Shown one piece after another: positions 9,950 to 20,451 of a DNA stretch of 64,000 nt (position 1 is the stretch's first letter; each line of letters opens with the position of its first letter). The notes under the pieces were generated by a model. It was not told where the DNA came from. It did no database searches and was given only the letters and a program-made list of their open reading frames with translations. The stretch comes from Polyporus tsugae (taxonomy: Eukaryota; Basidiomycota; Agaricomycetes; Polyporales; Polyporaceae), in NCBI GenBank assembly GCA_024305745.1, contig JAHRBS010000006.1, positions 932,501 to 996,500 on the forward strand, read 5' to 3'. Position numbers and translations under genes: made by a program.

Positions 9950-12177
9950 ATGGCTCCCAAAAGAACGAGAACGTCTACGACGACAGCCGTAACGAGCAGT
10001 GGCGTCCACGAGCCGCCCCCGCACACTGTCTTACATATGGGGGCCGCATTGGTGAACAGTACCGAGGAGGCGGGAGCTTTGATTCGCAGATCATCGACCC
10101 GCAAGAAGAAGACAGTCGATTACGCCGAAGACACTCTGCAAGCGGACAAGGTGTTTGACGGCCCGTTGACAGAGTTGGAGGAAGACGAGCTAGTCGACGA
10201 AAAACCCGCTCCCAAGAAGAAGAGAAGGACACGCAAGAAGGTGGTCGAGCCTGTTGTCTACGACATACCCCCGGTCGAGACAAGGGAGACGACCTTCAAA
10301 GGTGTGGGATCCGTCGAATGGGTGCTGTCTGCACGTCGACTAATCAGTATTCGTGGGCCGTCTCAGGGCGCCTGGGATATGCGTGCTTGAACACCATCCT
10401 ACGAACACTCAAGCCAGACCCTGTGTTCTGCTCGCGGACGCTCCGAATCGACACCATCCTGAAGCCTGACCGCGGCATGGAGTACTGCAGGGAGCTCGGC
10501 AGGAAGAATGCGGAAGACCTGTCTCGTCTCATCCAGGTAGGGCCCTATATGCGCATATATGCACTCGTCGGAAGCTGAGAACCTACTCGGACGTGCCCAG
10601 TGGAACGAGGAGAACAACATCAGGTTCCTGCGCGTGTCGTCGGACATGTTCCCGTTCGCGTCGCACGAAGAGTACGGGTACTCGCTGGACTATGCGGAGA
10701 AGGAGCTCAAGGTATATCCGTTTCCAGCTCAAATCCCGATTGATCACTAATGTGGTTGGAAAACTCAGGCCGCAGGTGACCTCGCGAGGAAATACGAGCA
10801 TAGACTAACATGTCATCCCGGTCAAGTAAGTGCGCGACCTCATGTCCGGATGACGCTGACCTCAGTGAAATTTGTTCATAGTTCACCCAGCTTGGCTCTC
10901 CGAGGGAGGCGGTCGTCACAGCCGCGATCCGCGAGTTAGAATGTAGGCCTCAAAGTCTGGTCTTCGTGTTTTGTGCTCACATCATGACTCGGCGGCGCAT
11001 AATTAGACCATTGCCAGATGTTCCGACTCATGGGCCTCAACCAAGACAGCGTTATGATTATCCACATGGGTGTACGTAGTTCTGCCCTTCCTGCTATTTT
11101 ACGTTTCTCATTTCAATCGTGCGTCAGGGAGTGTTTGGCGACAAGAAAGCGACAATCGAGCGATTTAAGGAGACCTACAGGACGAGGCTCACGGACGAGA
11201 TGCGAGCCCGTCTCGTGCTAGAGAACGACGAGGTGCGCTCGCTCGCAAAACGTCCTTGGCTTCGCAGCTTAGATCGCATGAACAGATGTGCTACAACGCT
11301 GATGACCTGCTGCCTACGTGCGAGGAGCTCGAGATTCCGCTGGTCGTAAGTCGCCCTGCGAGCTCCCTCTGCAGCATCCTCCACTCACGCCTCTATACCA
11401 CACAACAGTTCGACTATCATCATAACTGGATATACGTACGTGTCACTCCCCACCTGCTTATATGCGTGTCATTCACCCGTTTTCTCGTGCACAGCCCTCC
11501 GAGAAACCGATCCCAGAGCTTATCGCGCAGATCAACGCGATCTGGCACCGCAAGGGCATCAAGCCCAAGCAGCACCTCTCCGAGCCCTGCCCCGGCGCGG
11601 AGACGGTCATGGAGAAGCGCAAGCATGCGGACCGCTGCAAGGCGCTCCCGCCTGACCTCCCTGACGATATGGACCTGATGATCGAGGTGCGTCCGTCTCT
11701 ACGTGCAATGTGTAATGTTGTTATGCGGGTGGGCTGACGGCGATGGGGGCAGGCGAAGGACAAGGAGCAGGCGGTGCTCTACCTGTACAGGGTGTACAAC
11801 CTGCATCCGGTCATCCACGAGAACCTCCGCCCGGAGAAGCCGCCGAAGCCGTTCCCTCGTGCATGCCCGGATGAGGATGGCGCGACGACGGCGCTGCGTC
11901 GGCGGAAGACGAAGGGGAAGAAAAAGGCGGAGGTTGACGAGGACGTTGCGAGTACGTAGATCCGATGGAACGTTGATGTTCATGTTATGTTGATTTCCTC
12001 ACACGACTGTCTCCGGCAGATGTTGTGGAGTCTGGTCTGGCTGACGAGCTGAAGGATGTAGATGATACCGAACTACTCAAGACTGTTCCGGTCGCGCCGT
12101 CGAGGGAGAGGAGAAAGGCAAAGACGAAGACGAAGGAGCAGAAGGGCCTGCGTACGTCTAGTGGTGAACGGCGCTGA
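9950..12177 (+). CDS. UVE1: UV damage endonuclease UVDE/Uve1, twelve exons, about 518 aa
   Basis: This enzyme nicks DNA immediately 5' of UV photoproducts and other distortions, starting excision repair independently of NER. Exons: 9950-10301, 10367-10536, 10601-10711, 10769-10825, 10882-10942, 11007-11071, 11128-11232, 11286-11345, 11409-11435, 11495-11686, 11753-11951, 12020-12177. Family motifs in order: GRLGYACLNTILR, RFLRVSSDMFPFASH, LTCHPGQFTQLGSPR, IHMGGVFGDK, RLVLENDE, FDYHHNWI, KQHLSEP and HADRC. These supply the metal-binding His/Glu/Asp residues of the TIM barrel. The N-terminus has a Lys/Arg-rich segment (PAPKKKRRTRKK) suited to nuclear import. The reading frame is open upstream to ATGs at 9797 and 9755, and the extension is Arg/Leu-rich and free of acidic residues at its start, like a mitochondrial presequence. 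The C-terminus past about 12150 is uncertain; further splicing could move the stop to 12270. Confidence 0.93.
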
Positions 12178-12401
12178 ACGAAAGATGAAGGTCTTCAGGT
12201 CGGTTAAATGTTGGTGGACGAGAAGGTACGCTAACGTGTGTAACTCATATTGCGCGGCGTGTCAGGATAATGATTTCCTTCTGTTGCACAGGGAGAGGGC
12301 AGGTCATTGTGATCCCTGGTGTGGACGATTCTGCCATGACAACTGCAATCGTGCATCTTGATGTTAGAATGTGAGCAGCGCAATAGCAAGTATACTTGTA
12401 G

Positions 12402-13420
12402 TCATGATACCGTGCCCTTGCACATACAACGCTCATGGAAGGCATTCTCCCACCGCAGATAATCTATCTGGTTGTCCGGCTTCAACCCCCTTGCATAGAT
12501 AACAAAGTCCAATATCTCCACCGCCCCTCTTTTATCCGTTTGACGTGTATCCAGCAGGGAACCGTGGCCATGTAGATTGTCCAGATGCTTTGTCCTAGTT
12601 TCTATGATGAACTTCATGTCAGATACCGTCTCTCCGAAGGAAGGATTCAGTGCAGCGGCTGCATCGATCTCGTCGCCCCACGGCAGCTGGCCTGAGTATT
12701 GGACTGCGAGGAGTGTGTATGCCAGGGACTCAAGGTCGTCTACAGCTGAAAATTGGGCTGGTGGCAAAATTTAGGTGTGAGCTAACCGTATATCTAGTAA
12801 GGCGCGAGACTCTCACTTTCCGAGCGGAGGATTTGTCGGTCAGACGCATACAGCCACATGCGCGTTGGAGGGATGTCCGGATCTCGAGGGTGGAAGTCGC
12901 GGACCCTTCCCCATTGGTAGTTGACGAAGGTAACTTTCCAAGGCATGAAGTCGTCGATCTTGGATGGCGGCGTCCATGACCCGGAGAAAAGCTCGACGAC
13001 GAGGCTGCGGGTGATGATCCCGATGCTTCCCGGATGTACATCGCAGTGAATGACGTCGCACTCGGACATCCAACGCATGGAACGGATCTGCAGGTAGCAC
13101 GGGGATCATGTTGCGTCCCCAAGCGTGCGTGCAATCAACTGCTGAACTTACCGCACTGTGTGCGAACCAAGCGATCTCCATGTCGGAAAATGTTGTGGCT
13201 GAACGGGGAATGCCGCGTATGAAGTTAGTAGTCAAAAACTTGGGCTGGGGAAGATGAAGATCCTATTACCACGCTCCTCGAAGAACTCGTTCATGCAGAG
13301 TACTCGGTGAAGACGCATGTACGCTCGGTCTCCGGATCCCTTGTCGAAGAAGCCCTCGCAGACTTTGGGCGTCCAACTTGAGACCCTTTTCCAACTTGGA
13401 GATATACAAAATGCTCCCAA
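12402..13420 (-). CDS. Diverged protein-kinase-fold gene, 5' end unresolved
   Basis: Exons that join in frame: 13270 up to about 13420, 13152-13198, 12817-13087, 12402-12745. The intron 13199-13269 has a perfect CTAAC branch site. The product shows VIHCDVHPGS, a catalytic loop with His and Asp kept but Asn changed to Ser. Then VNYQWGR stands where DFG should be, followed by TVDDLESLAYTLLAV and LPWGD, a C-lobe resembling the CK1-like kinases of Agaricomycetes. I could not find a convincing glycine loop or start codon further upstream (13420-13860). It may be a pseudogene or a truncated gene. It is unrelated in detail to copies A-E. Confidence 0.55.
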
Positions 13421-14239
13421 CGTAGCGAGTCCGCGGGCCCTTCTTTGACCAAGTGTTCTTCGTCAGACAAAATGCGGACAACTTCTACGGCTCATGCGAC
13501 GTCCGTTAACGATCCCGTTTGAATGTGATGACGGATGAAGCAGTGGGATTCTTACCTACGCCGATGGGACCGGCGACGCCCACTGGTGGGCCCATGGCCA
13601 ACAATATCGCTTTTGCGCAAATCCTCTGCTAGACCTTTAGGGAACAGCGCGCCAAAATTATTCTGTGGTTCCCATTGGCAACGCATTCCGATGACGGGGC
13701 GGTGTACGATGAGCGAGCAGAGGCTTGCCGCGACGTCGACGTTCGAGTCGTAGGTTGGGGCGCTTGTTGCTCGTACACGGTGCACCGTATGCATGCTTGC
13801 TCGAGACGATCGCGAGCTGCCTGCCAGCCTGCCACATGTTTCCATTCTCACAGCTCATTCTCCGATACCCGACTATCTTATCCTAGAATGGATCCCACAG
13901 CACAACAGCCGCATATCCTGCCCTTCTTGCGACTCGGAGAACACTCTGCAGCATCTGCTCACCGACGCACATCGACGTCTCTACTAGTCACATAGTGTTC
14001 CGTCGTGCAGGTCTGAGGTGCCGCCTTCGAAGTGGACTGCGGCCCATGAACCACCTTCCCCGTCATGGAGGAACTGGCGTGTAGGATCGACTGCTTTGAT
14101 CACGTTGTGCGAAACCCCGAGCCGTTCGACAGGGTCTGCCACCAGTGACGGCATTTGCGCACGACATCTGAATCGAGGTCAAAGTCGAGGCCGACCTCGA
14201 AAGCCGCAACTCATGCTACCCAAGCCTCGAGACCCAGGC
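13421..14239. other. Gene-free stretch with short unassignable frames
   Basis: It contains possible 5' remnants of the minus-strand kinase-like gene and a plus-strand frame with a CPSC...HLL pattern (near 13920-13970). That resembles a zinc-knuckle end of a retroelement protein but is too short to call. Confidence 0.35.
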
Positions 14240-14375
14240 CTGACGAACACCTGTCCTTTTACGTGTCTTGCTTGCCTGTCCGGAGGGATGGCTCGATACG
14301 TGGGCAGGCGCACCATTGGGGATGGGACTCGGAGGTTTTGCGGATGATGCGAATCTTGCGTCTGAAGAAGTCTTG
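14240..14375 (+). pseudogene. Relic of kinase-fold family gene upstream of copy D
   Basis: The frame reads LSFYVSCLPVRRDGSI (cf. KFFGYYAAVDADGSV) and then MRILRLKKS at the hinge position (cf. RPILLLEEC). The layout matches the relics upstream of A, B and C, although the sequence is strongly decayed. Confidence 0.4.
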
Positions 14376-14509
14376 AAGCCTACAGTCGGGGGCCCGGGCA
14401 TCTTCGTGCGTTTCTTCCCTCATCTTTTGTTCCATTCAGTCTAAGGGCGTGCCCAAACAGGTCGTCACAGTGGCAGGCGGTATTTACCCTCTTTCTGTGA
14501 GTACGTACG

Positions 14510-14625
14510 TGCATGCATACAGGCACTGCTTCTCGTTGGTGCCGTTCGAGTTCTTCATATACTAATCCATATTAGGAAGATGAAGTTTGCCAAAACAATG
14601 CGAAATGACTCGACGTGCGAAGCTC
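14510..14625 (+). promoter_or_regulatory. Conserved upstream block of copy D
   Basis: It carries GTGCATGCATAC, TTCTCGTTGGTGCCGTT and, further on, TTTGCCAAAACAATGCGAAA followed by TGACTC (14606-14611). All are counterparts of the blocks upstream of copies A and C. The first TGACTCA site of the other copies is lost here. I find no TATAAGTG core before D. Confidence 0.45.
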
Positions 14626-15005
14626 AAGCGCATCGTGGCCGTTCTCAGAAGAAGTTCCTACCCGGTCCGGAGGTCGTGTATGGTGCGTGTCGTGTAATCG
14701 CTCGGACGCAACGGGTATGAGTATCCTCGGACGTTAAGGGTCGATGGGCCTTTGGGATAATTGCTGTCTAGGTTTGGTACGTCGCCGAGGTCATTGCTCG
14801 TTCAATGTGTCTTGCAGGACGTAAGATACTTCTTTCTCACACCTTCTGGTACATTCAGGCGAGATCACAACAGGGAATGGTATTCGCACTTGACGTAGGG
14901 AGGCCCACGTCATCACTTGCAGCCCTTTCGCCAGAATTCAATTGCTAGAGGTTCATATCCCCCCCTCGTTTCCTTTGCCTCTCAGCCGCCCAAGCTGCAA
15001 CTTCC

Positions 15006-16654
15006 ATGTCTACCGCCGAGCCAAGTCCCATACGCGTTCCGATGGACGACTCCCTCCCCTCCGACTCCCAACCTTTCGAGTCAGAGAAGACATGCGTCGC
15101 TCTAACGCCCCCATGCACCCTTGCCCTTCTCGTGGAAGACCAGCTCTCTCTCCAGGATGGCGCGGCTCAGACGTTCATTGTCGATCTCGCTGTGCTAGGT
15201 GGTGGAGCGTCGGGCGAGTGCAAGAGTTCGCCTGTCGGTGAGCACAAAATTGATGACATGGATCCCCCTCCGTCTCCGCACGAGCTTCCCGAAAAGAATC
15301 CTCTTCCTCCCCCCAGCGTCGATGTGGCTCCAACAGGGACATCGCCAAACAGCGACTCCACGAGCACCGAGTCCCCGATCGAACCACCCGGCCTGTCTCG
15401 CCCTGTCGATGACGCTCCCGTCAACGACGCGGCGGTGAAGGCCGACGAAGTAGTTCTCTCGGCTGTAGAGAAGGGAGACGTCGGGGGTACGGCGTCGTCT
15501 TGTTGGTCCCTGTCGGGTCTCGAAACTCTGCGCACCTTCATCCCCGACGATCTCCTCCCCGATGATCTCTGGGTGTACGACACCCACAATGTCACCACTC
15601 TCGCCACTTACCTGCCGGAGTCTGGGCTGACCATGCCCGTGCACTACGTGCGCATCCTCCCGGAACGTTCGCCCGCTGCCCACCCTTCCCGTAACGTCGC
15701 GTACCTCTACCTCGCGACCGGCAACAAGCTCGGCGGGGGACACCACGCCGACGTGTACTCTGCGCCGTTCAGATTGCGGCTCAACGCCGAGTCTGACGAG
15801 GAGAGCACTGTTCGCGTTGCCGTGAAGACCGCGTTCGCCCGGTGTGGTCCCCACGAGATGCTTCGCCGGGAGGCGGTCGCATACAATGCGTTCCCGCGAC
15901 ACCTGATGGAGGACAGGTACGCCCCGGAGTCCCCACAAACTGTCGACGTGGCGACAGTAGTACCCCCCGGTGACGTAGCGCAGCCCGACACAGACTCAGA
16001 ACCAGGGCCTGATGCTACTACCCCCACGTCCACTGCGTCCGACGACGCGTCCCCGGATGGGGCTGACAAGCAGTGCACGCCTACACCCACTCACCAGCCT
16101 GCAGTCGTATCCAAGTTCTTTGGGTACTACGCCGCTGTGGACGCAGACGGCAGCGTGATCGAGCATTCGCATCCCAGCTGCGACATAGACGCGGTCTGCG
16201 CCGTCACCACGTGGCCGACGCGCCTCCTCCTCATGGAGGAGTGCGGCAAGCCCGTCGTCCTAGAGGAGCGTCCGCTTGAGGAGAGGTACGTCTTCCAGCG
16301 CACACTTCCTTCCCGCACCCCCCGAGCCCGAGCCCGAGCCCGAGCACTCATGCGACGTCGTCGCCCTTACTACATAGGTCCTGCTGCCTGGACCTCTTCA
16401 AGCGCCTGCATGCAGCGGGCTTCATACAGGGCTCCGTATTTGAGCGCAACATCCTCATTCAGCCTGGCCCCCTATCCGCGCCTCCAGAGGAGCGGACGGA
16501 CGGTACGCCGAGCTACAGGATCGTCGATTTTGGGAGGGTGAAGATGCCCGCAGACTTCTCGCCTGAGAGCGAGGGCTTTGCGAACGAACGCGATAGAGAG
16601 GAGGAGTCGGCGTATGGGGTGCTAGTGGAATTAGACGAGGGGTTATGTTGGTGA
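15006..16654 (+). CDS. Kinase-fold family copy D (predicted pseudokinase), 518 aa
   Basis: Exon 1 is 15006-16285 and exon 2 is 16378-16654; the intron has GTACGT and CATAG ends. Domain order: Ser/Pro/Asp-rich N-terminus (about 165 aa), signature FIPDDLLPDDLWVYD, glycine loop LGGGHHADVY (about residue 240), VAVK (about 270), EAVAYNAFPRH, a disordered acidic linker of about 60 residues, SKFFGYY, hinge LLLMEECG, catalytic-loop position QGSVFERN (about 440), VDFGR (about 470), end. Asp of the HGD motif is Ser. The C-lobe after DFG is only 38 residues, so helices for substrate binding are absent. The intron falls between hinge and catalytic loop at the same place and phase as in all other copies. 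This is the cleanest intact short member. Confidence 0.85.
16321..16344. repeat. Hexamer repeat (CCCGAG), four units, in the copy D intron
   Basis: Four exact units lie in the middle of intron 16286-16377, a position where the other copies have no repeat. Confidence 0.85.
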
Positions 16655-17115
16655 AAGTTGCGAGGAGCACGCTCGAACTCCTCCCTTGAATGTTGTCTTG
16701 TGATGCACATATGATGTCCCTGTATTGGTAGAGTAAGGACGGCTTGACGTTATATGTGGCGGGTACGCGATGTAGAACGTAGTTATGGAGAGACATGGCA
16801 TCCGTATTACCGGTACTGCCAGTCAACAAGGATCCGAAAGTTGACGTGTCTTGACCACGCTTCGGGGAGTCGCCTGTAGTTTGGGTAATACGATGAGTTG
16901 TGAAAGTCGCAATCCTAATTTACGGCGAGCGATGGTGTACCACACTCTCCAGAGACGAAGGATTATGCTTACAAGAAATATATTGGGGCGCCGGCGAAGC
17001 AGAATGTTTACACAGCACACGTCCACAGACCACGCAACGCTGCGCTCGCGCGGCAGTGGGGCCACAGCTCCACAACCCCCTACAGCCATAGCCATGGACC
17101 ACTCATCCGAAGGCA
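16655..17115. other. Convergent intergenic region between copy D and HET gene 1
   Basis: Contains the 3' block TGTATTGGTAGAGTAA (16721-16736) shared with copy A, probably 3' UTR sequence. Nothing else is recognised. Confidence 0.5.
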
Positions 17116-20100
17116 TCAATGAGTCTGCGCGACTGGTAGCCGCCCCTCGGCCTCCTCCAAGAACCTAAACGACGAAGCAGACACCGCCGGGCTCGGCATC
17201 TCCTCCTCTTCCTCTTCCTCCTCCGCCTCATCCTCCGCCTCTAGGTCGAGCTCCGGGACCTCGCTCGGCTCGTCGTTCTCCCGCTCGTCCGCCTCATCGA
17301 CCCGCGCAGGCGTGATACGCGCACCCGCAACAGCGCCGACACTAACACTGATACTGGTACTGGCGTCACTGCGGGACCTGCCCGTGCTCGTCGCGAGCGT
17401 GCTTGTGCCAGCGCCAGTCCCAGTGCTCGTGGACGTGTATGCGCTCTCCCTGCTGCCCTCGCCGAGCACCTGCACGTCGAGATAACCCAGGACGCTCGAG
17501 CTCCGGTGTACCGTGAAGACCAGCGCGAGGTACCTATCAGAGGACAGGCGGACCCTGCACTCCTTCGCATCGTAGTAGTCCCCGAGGCGGAGGCGCTGTG
17601 GAGGGGAAGGCACAGGGGAGCGGGTTCCAAGAAGAGGCGAGCGCCGTCTCGCACTCCCAACCGCAGGCTGCGGAGTGACGACGATGGAGATCTCGGTCGA
17701 CCACTCGGACGCGTCGTGATACTCGAACTCGATCGTGATCGTATCGTCTTCCTTGACGAAGGTGTACCGATACGACCGGGACCGCACACGCCCGCCCTCG
17801 ACGGCGTACCCGAGCTCGCGCAGGATCGCCAGGCTCCACCCGGCCAGCCGGATCTCCGTCTGCTTCCAGATCGGCCGTGCCACCCTCAGGTGATGCGGGT
17901 CCTCGAGGGGAACGAACAGCATCTCCGTCGAGAGATGCGCACGGCACCGCGCCAACAGCTCGGGCGACAGCGCGGTCACGCGGAACGCGGTGTACTGCTG
18001 CTTCGGAGACGATGACGCGGACTCGAGGATAGACCAGGTTCCGCCCGTCGCGACGGTGAGGCCGGCCCCTGTACGCGCGCGCTCGACGGTGCAAACGACA
18101 GCCATGACGTGTCCTGCACGCGATGTCGGCTCGCAGGCGAGCAGCGCGAAGTACATGTTCGAGTACGACTTGTCTGGAGGAGAAAGAGCGTTGCGCGGGA
18201 TGACCTTCGCGACCGGGATTAGTGGAATTTGCGTGCGGATGCCGTACGGAGTAGCGGCATGTTTCCAGGGCGCGATCCCCGAGCCTGGCGAGTCCGCGCC
18301 AGAGGACAGACCGAGCCGCCGAATGAACTGGTCGTGCGAGAGCGCGCGGACACTCCACGCATCCCCGAACCTCTGTGGGGAGTCCGCAAAGAGCGTACCG
18401 GTCGCACCTGCCACAGGAGCACTTTCAAAGCGTATGCGGCACGAGGCTGACGCCGACGCTGCCGTCTTCGCACTGTCCGGAGTGCGGCGCGCGTCAAGCG
18501 CAGTGGCGGGCAGGTATCGGGCGTCGCCCCATGTGAACAGACTCTGGTCTGGGATGTGCTTCACGATCTCCTCCTGCAGCCGGGCGAACGCGCGCTGCCC
18601 CTCCCCGTACAGGATAGGCATGTTGACATCGAAGATCCCGAGCAGCGAGTACGCCTCGTCCTCCACTCTTGTCGTCCTCCGCTCCGCCGCCCACGACATC
18701 CGCTTGGCGACGCTCACCTCATCCAGGCGCATCCGGTGCAACAGGATGCGCCGATCGATGCCCGTGACGGCCTCAATGACTTTCGCCAGGCTCGCCTTCG
18801 TCCCGAGGAAGCGCCAGTCGAGCGAGAGGAACACGACGACGCGCGGCGCGATGAGTTCCTGCAGCGTCCAACCCCGTCGGAACCACCTGCTGTGCCGGAA
18901 CGCCGAGTTTGCGTCCCGCGGGTCTTCCGTGCCCTCCTCCCCATACCCCTGCATGCTATTCTCCTCCGAGAGCCCTTCACCGCCCTCATCCTCGCTGGAC
19001 TGCGCGCCGCTGGGCGGGACGTCCGACAGGAAGACATAGCACACTGACGCGTCGCGGTACCAGCGGAACATCGAGTTCACCGCCTCCGACAGCTCCGCGC
19101 TGCTCGTCCGGTCGATGCAGCACATGTCGACCCAGAGCAGCCGGTGCCCGTGCGCGCGTGCCACCGCACACGCCCGCCGGACCTTCTCGGAGATGCCGGG
19201 ATCGTCCCAGAACCTGTTCGCGCGTGGGGGCGTCGCAGGTGGGGTCGGTAGCTCGCGCAGGGCGTCAGGTGAGACGGTGCCTTCGCGCTGAGACGGTCGT
19301 CTGCTGGGAGTCGGGGTGGGCCGGGGTGGACGCGAGTGGGATGGTGTGCGTGCGTTGATGTGGTCTCGGGATTGCGTGCGTGACCTTCTTGTCCGACCCC
19401 TGGGTTCGTGCTCAGATGCGAGATGAGCTGGAACGCTATACCCGCGCTTGTGGAGTGTCGTTGCATTTGGGGCGGTCGCGAGCTGCGCAGGAACAGACCG
19501 TGGTGGTGTCGTCTGCGGTAGAGTTGAAGCTGGTGTATGCACTTGAGGGGGCGGGTTCCTCGATCTGTCTGGTCGTATCGGGTACTGAGCAAGTGTTGAC
19601 GGTGCGGGGTACGTGAGACACTGAGTGAGCGATGCAGGTGTTTGCTGTACTGTCGTCTGGCGGCGTGAGGAGGTGGTAGGATCCCTGCCAAGCTCTGCTT
19701 GGATGGACTCTGGGTGGCGGGTAGTCACAGATCTGCCAGTCATCGGCGATGAAGCTGAAGAATCGAAAATCGGATACGGCAGCAGAATCATAGGATCAGG
19801 CGGCGGGGTGATCGGGGAGGCATAGTATCGCGGCGCCCAGTGCTCGTGAGGTGAGTTGGCGGTCCCCGTCCGTGATCGCGTGTGTTCGCGGTCATGCGCA
19901 CGAGAGGCAGATGCCGACCGCAATGTGGAGGGCTCTGGAGAAGCAACGATTGGTCCGGATGTCCAGATCTGATGCTCACGGGCAGGATCAGTAGCGGGGA
20001 TAGGGCGGGAACAGGCTCCTTTAGCAGATCGTCTCGAAATAATCGTAACCTTCGTAACGAGTCGTACAATGGGGCGTAGGACAGCCTGGCATTTGCGCGC

Positions 20101-20451
20101 CAGAAATGAGCCCTTCTTCGTAGCGGGAACCAGCGGGGTGTGTTCCGCAGCCTCAACCACCTTTTCCCTAACGGGAGAGCGGCGAACCTGGAACCCTGAC
20201 TCTATACCGCCTTCATGCGAGGACGAAGACGGAGCTGGGGAAGACGGGGCAGAACTGAAGGCAGCAGAGGTTGAGGAAAGCGGTGGATGGGGCACCTCGG
20301 ACTCTGGTCGGTAAGCGTCTTGTATCCTCCTCAGCTCCTGGTACGACTGCTCCCCCTTCTGATCCCAGGTATGCGAGAAGATGGCGTACTCGACCGCCCC
20401 AGAGTCGATGACCTCGACGAACTGGCCGGTGACGGCGTCGAGCAGCCGCAT
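17116..20451 (-). CDS. HET-domain protein, single exon, 1111 aa
   Basis: HET (heterokaryon incompatibility) domains drive cell death after non-self recognition in fungi. The protein opens with MRLLDAVTGQF and YAIFSHTWD, the classic start of the domain. About 330 Ser/Pro/Arg/Thr-rich residues follow (roughly 55-390). The domain then resumes: LLWVDMCCIDR, SSAELSEAVNSMFRWYRDA, VCYVFLSDV, RWFRRGWTLQELIAPRVVV, EDEAYSLLGIFDVNMPILYGEG (to about residue 640). The remaining 470 residues are of unknown fold and end in a Ser/Thr tract and a poly-Glu run. The single frame is open throughout, so I call no intron, although the insert coincides with the intron position of the paralogue at 21543. No STAND or NACHT partner domain is present. 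The C-terminal region is homologous to that of the broken paralogue. Confidence 0.85.
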   Translation of the reverse strand: MRLLDAVTGQFVEVIDSGAVEYAIFSHTWDQKGEQSYQELRRIQDAYRPESEVPHPPLSSTSAAFSSAPSSPAPSSSSHEGGIESGFQVRRSPVREKVVEAAEHTPLVPATKKGSFLARKCQAVLRPIVRLVTKVTIISRRSAKGACSRPIPATDPAREHQIWTSGPIVASPEPSTLRSASASRAHDREHTRSRTGTANSPHEHWAPRYYASPITPPPDPMILLPYPIFDSSASSPMTGRSVTTRHPESIQAELGRDPTTSSRRQTTVQQTPASLTQCLTYPAPSTLAQYPIRPDRSRNPPPQVHTPASTLPQTTPPRSVPAQLATAPNATTLHKRGYSVPAHLASEHEPRGRTRRSRTQSRDHINARTPSHSRPPRPTPTPSRRPSQREGTVSPDALRELPTPPATPPRANRFWDDPGISEKVRRACAVARAHGHRLLWVDMCCIDRTSSAELSEAVNSMFRWYRDASVCYVFLSDVPPSGAQSSEDEGGEGLSEENSMQGYGEEGTEDPRDANSAFRHSRWFRRGWTLQELIAPRVVVFLSLDWRFLGTKASLAKVIEAVTGIDRRILLHRMRLDEVSVAKRMSWAAERRTTRVEDEAYSLLGIFDVNMPILYGEGQRAFARLQEEIVKHIPDQSLFTWGDARYLPATALDARRTPDSAKTAASASASCRIRFESAPVAGATGTLFADSPQRFGDAWSVRALSHDQFIRRLGLSSGADSPGSGIAPWKHAATPYGIRTQIPLIPVAKVIPRNALSPPDKSYSNMYFALLACEPTSRAGHVMAVVCTVERARTGAGLTVATGGTWSILESASSSPKQQYTAFRVTALSPELLARCRAHLSTEMLFVPLEDPHHLRVARPIWKQTEIRLAGWSLAILRELGYAVEGGRVRSRSYRYTFVKEDDTITIEFEYHDASEWSTEISIVVTPQPAVGSARRRSPLLGTRSPVPSPPQRLRLGDYYDAKECRVRLSSDRYLALVFTVHRSSSVLGYLDVQVLGEGSRESAYTSTSTGTGAGTSTLATSTGRSRSDASTSISVSVGAVAGARITPARVDEADERENDEPSEVPELDLEAEDEAEEEEEEEEMPSPAVSASSFRFLEEAEGRLPVAQTH

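Noticed and set aside
13793..13987. CPSC...HLL frame as a retrotransposon remnant
   Set aside because: Only one short zinc-knuckle-like pattern; no reverse transcriptase, RNase H or integrase motif nearby.
17537..19039. Long open frames opposite and overlapping HET gene 1 (for example 17990-19039 plus strand)
   Set aside because: They are GC-rich shadow frames of the HET gene with Arg/Ala/Ser-biased composition and no domain.
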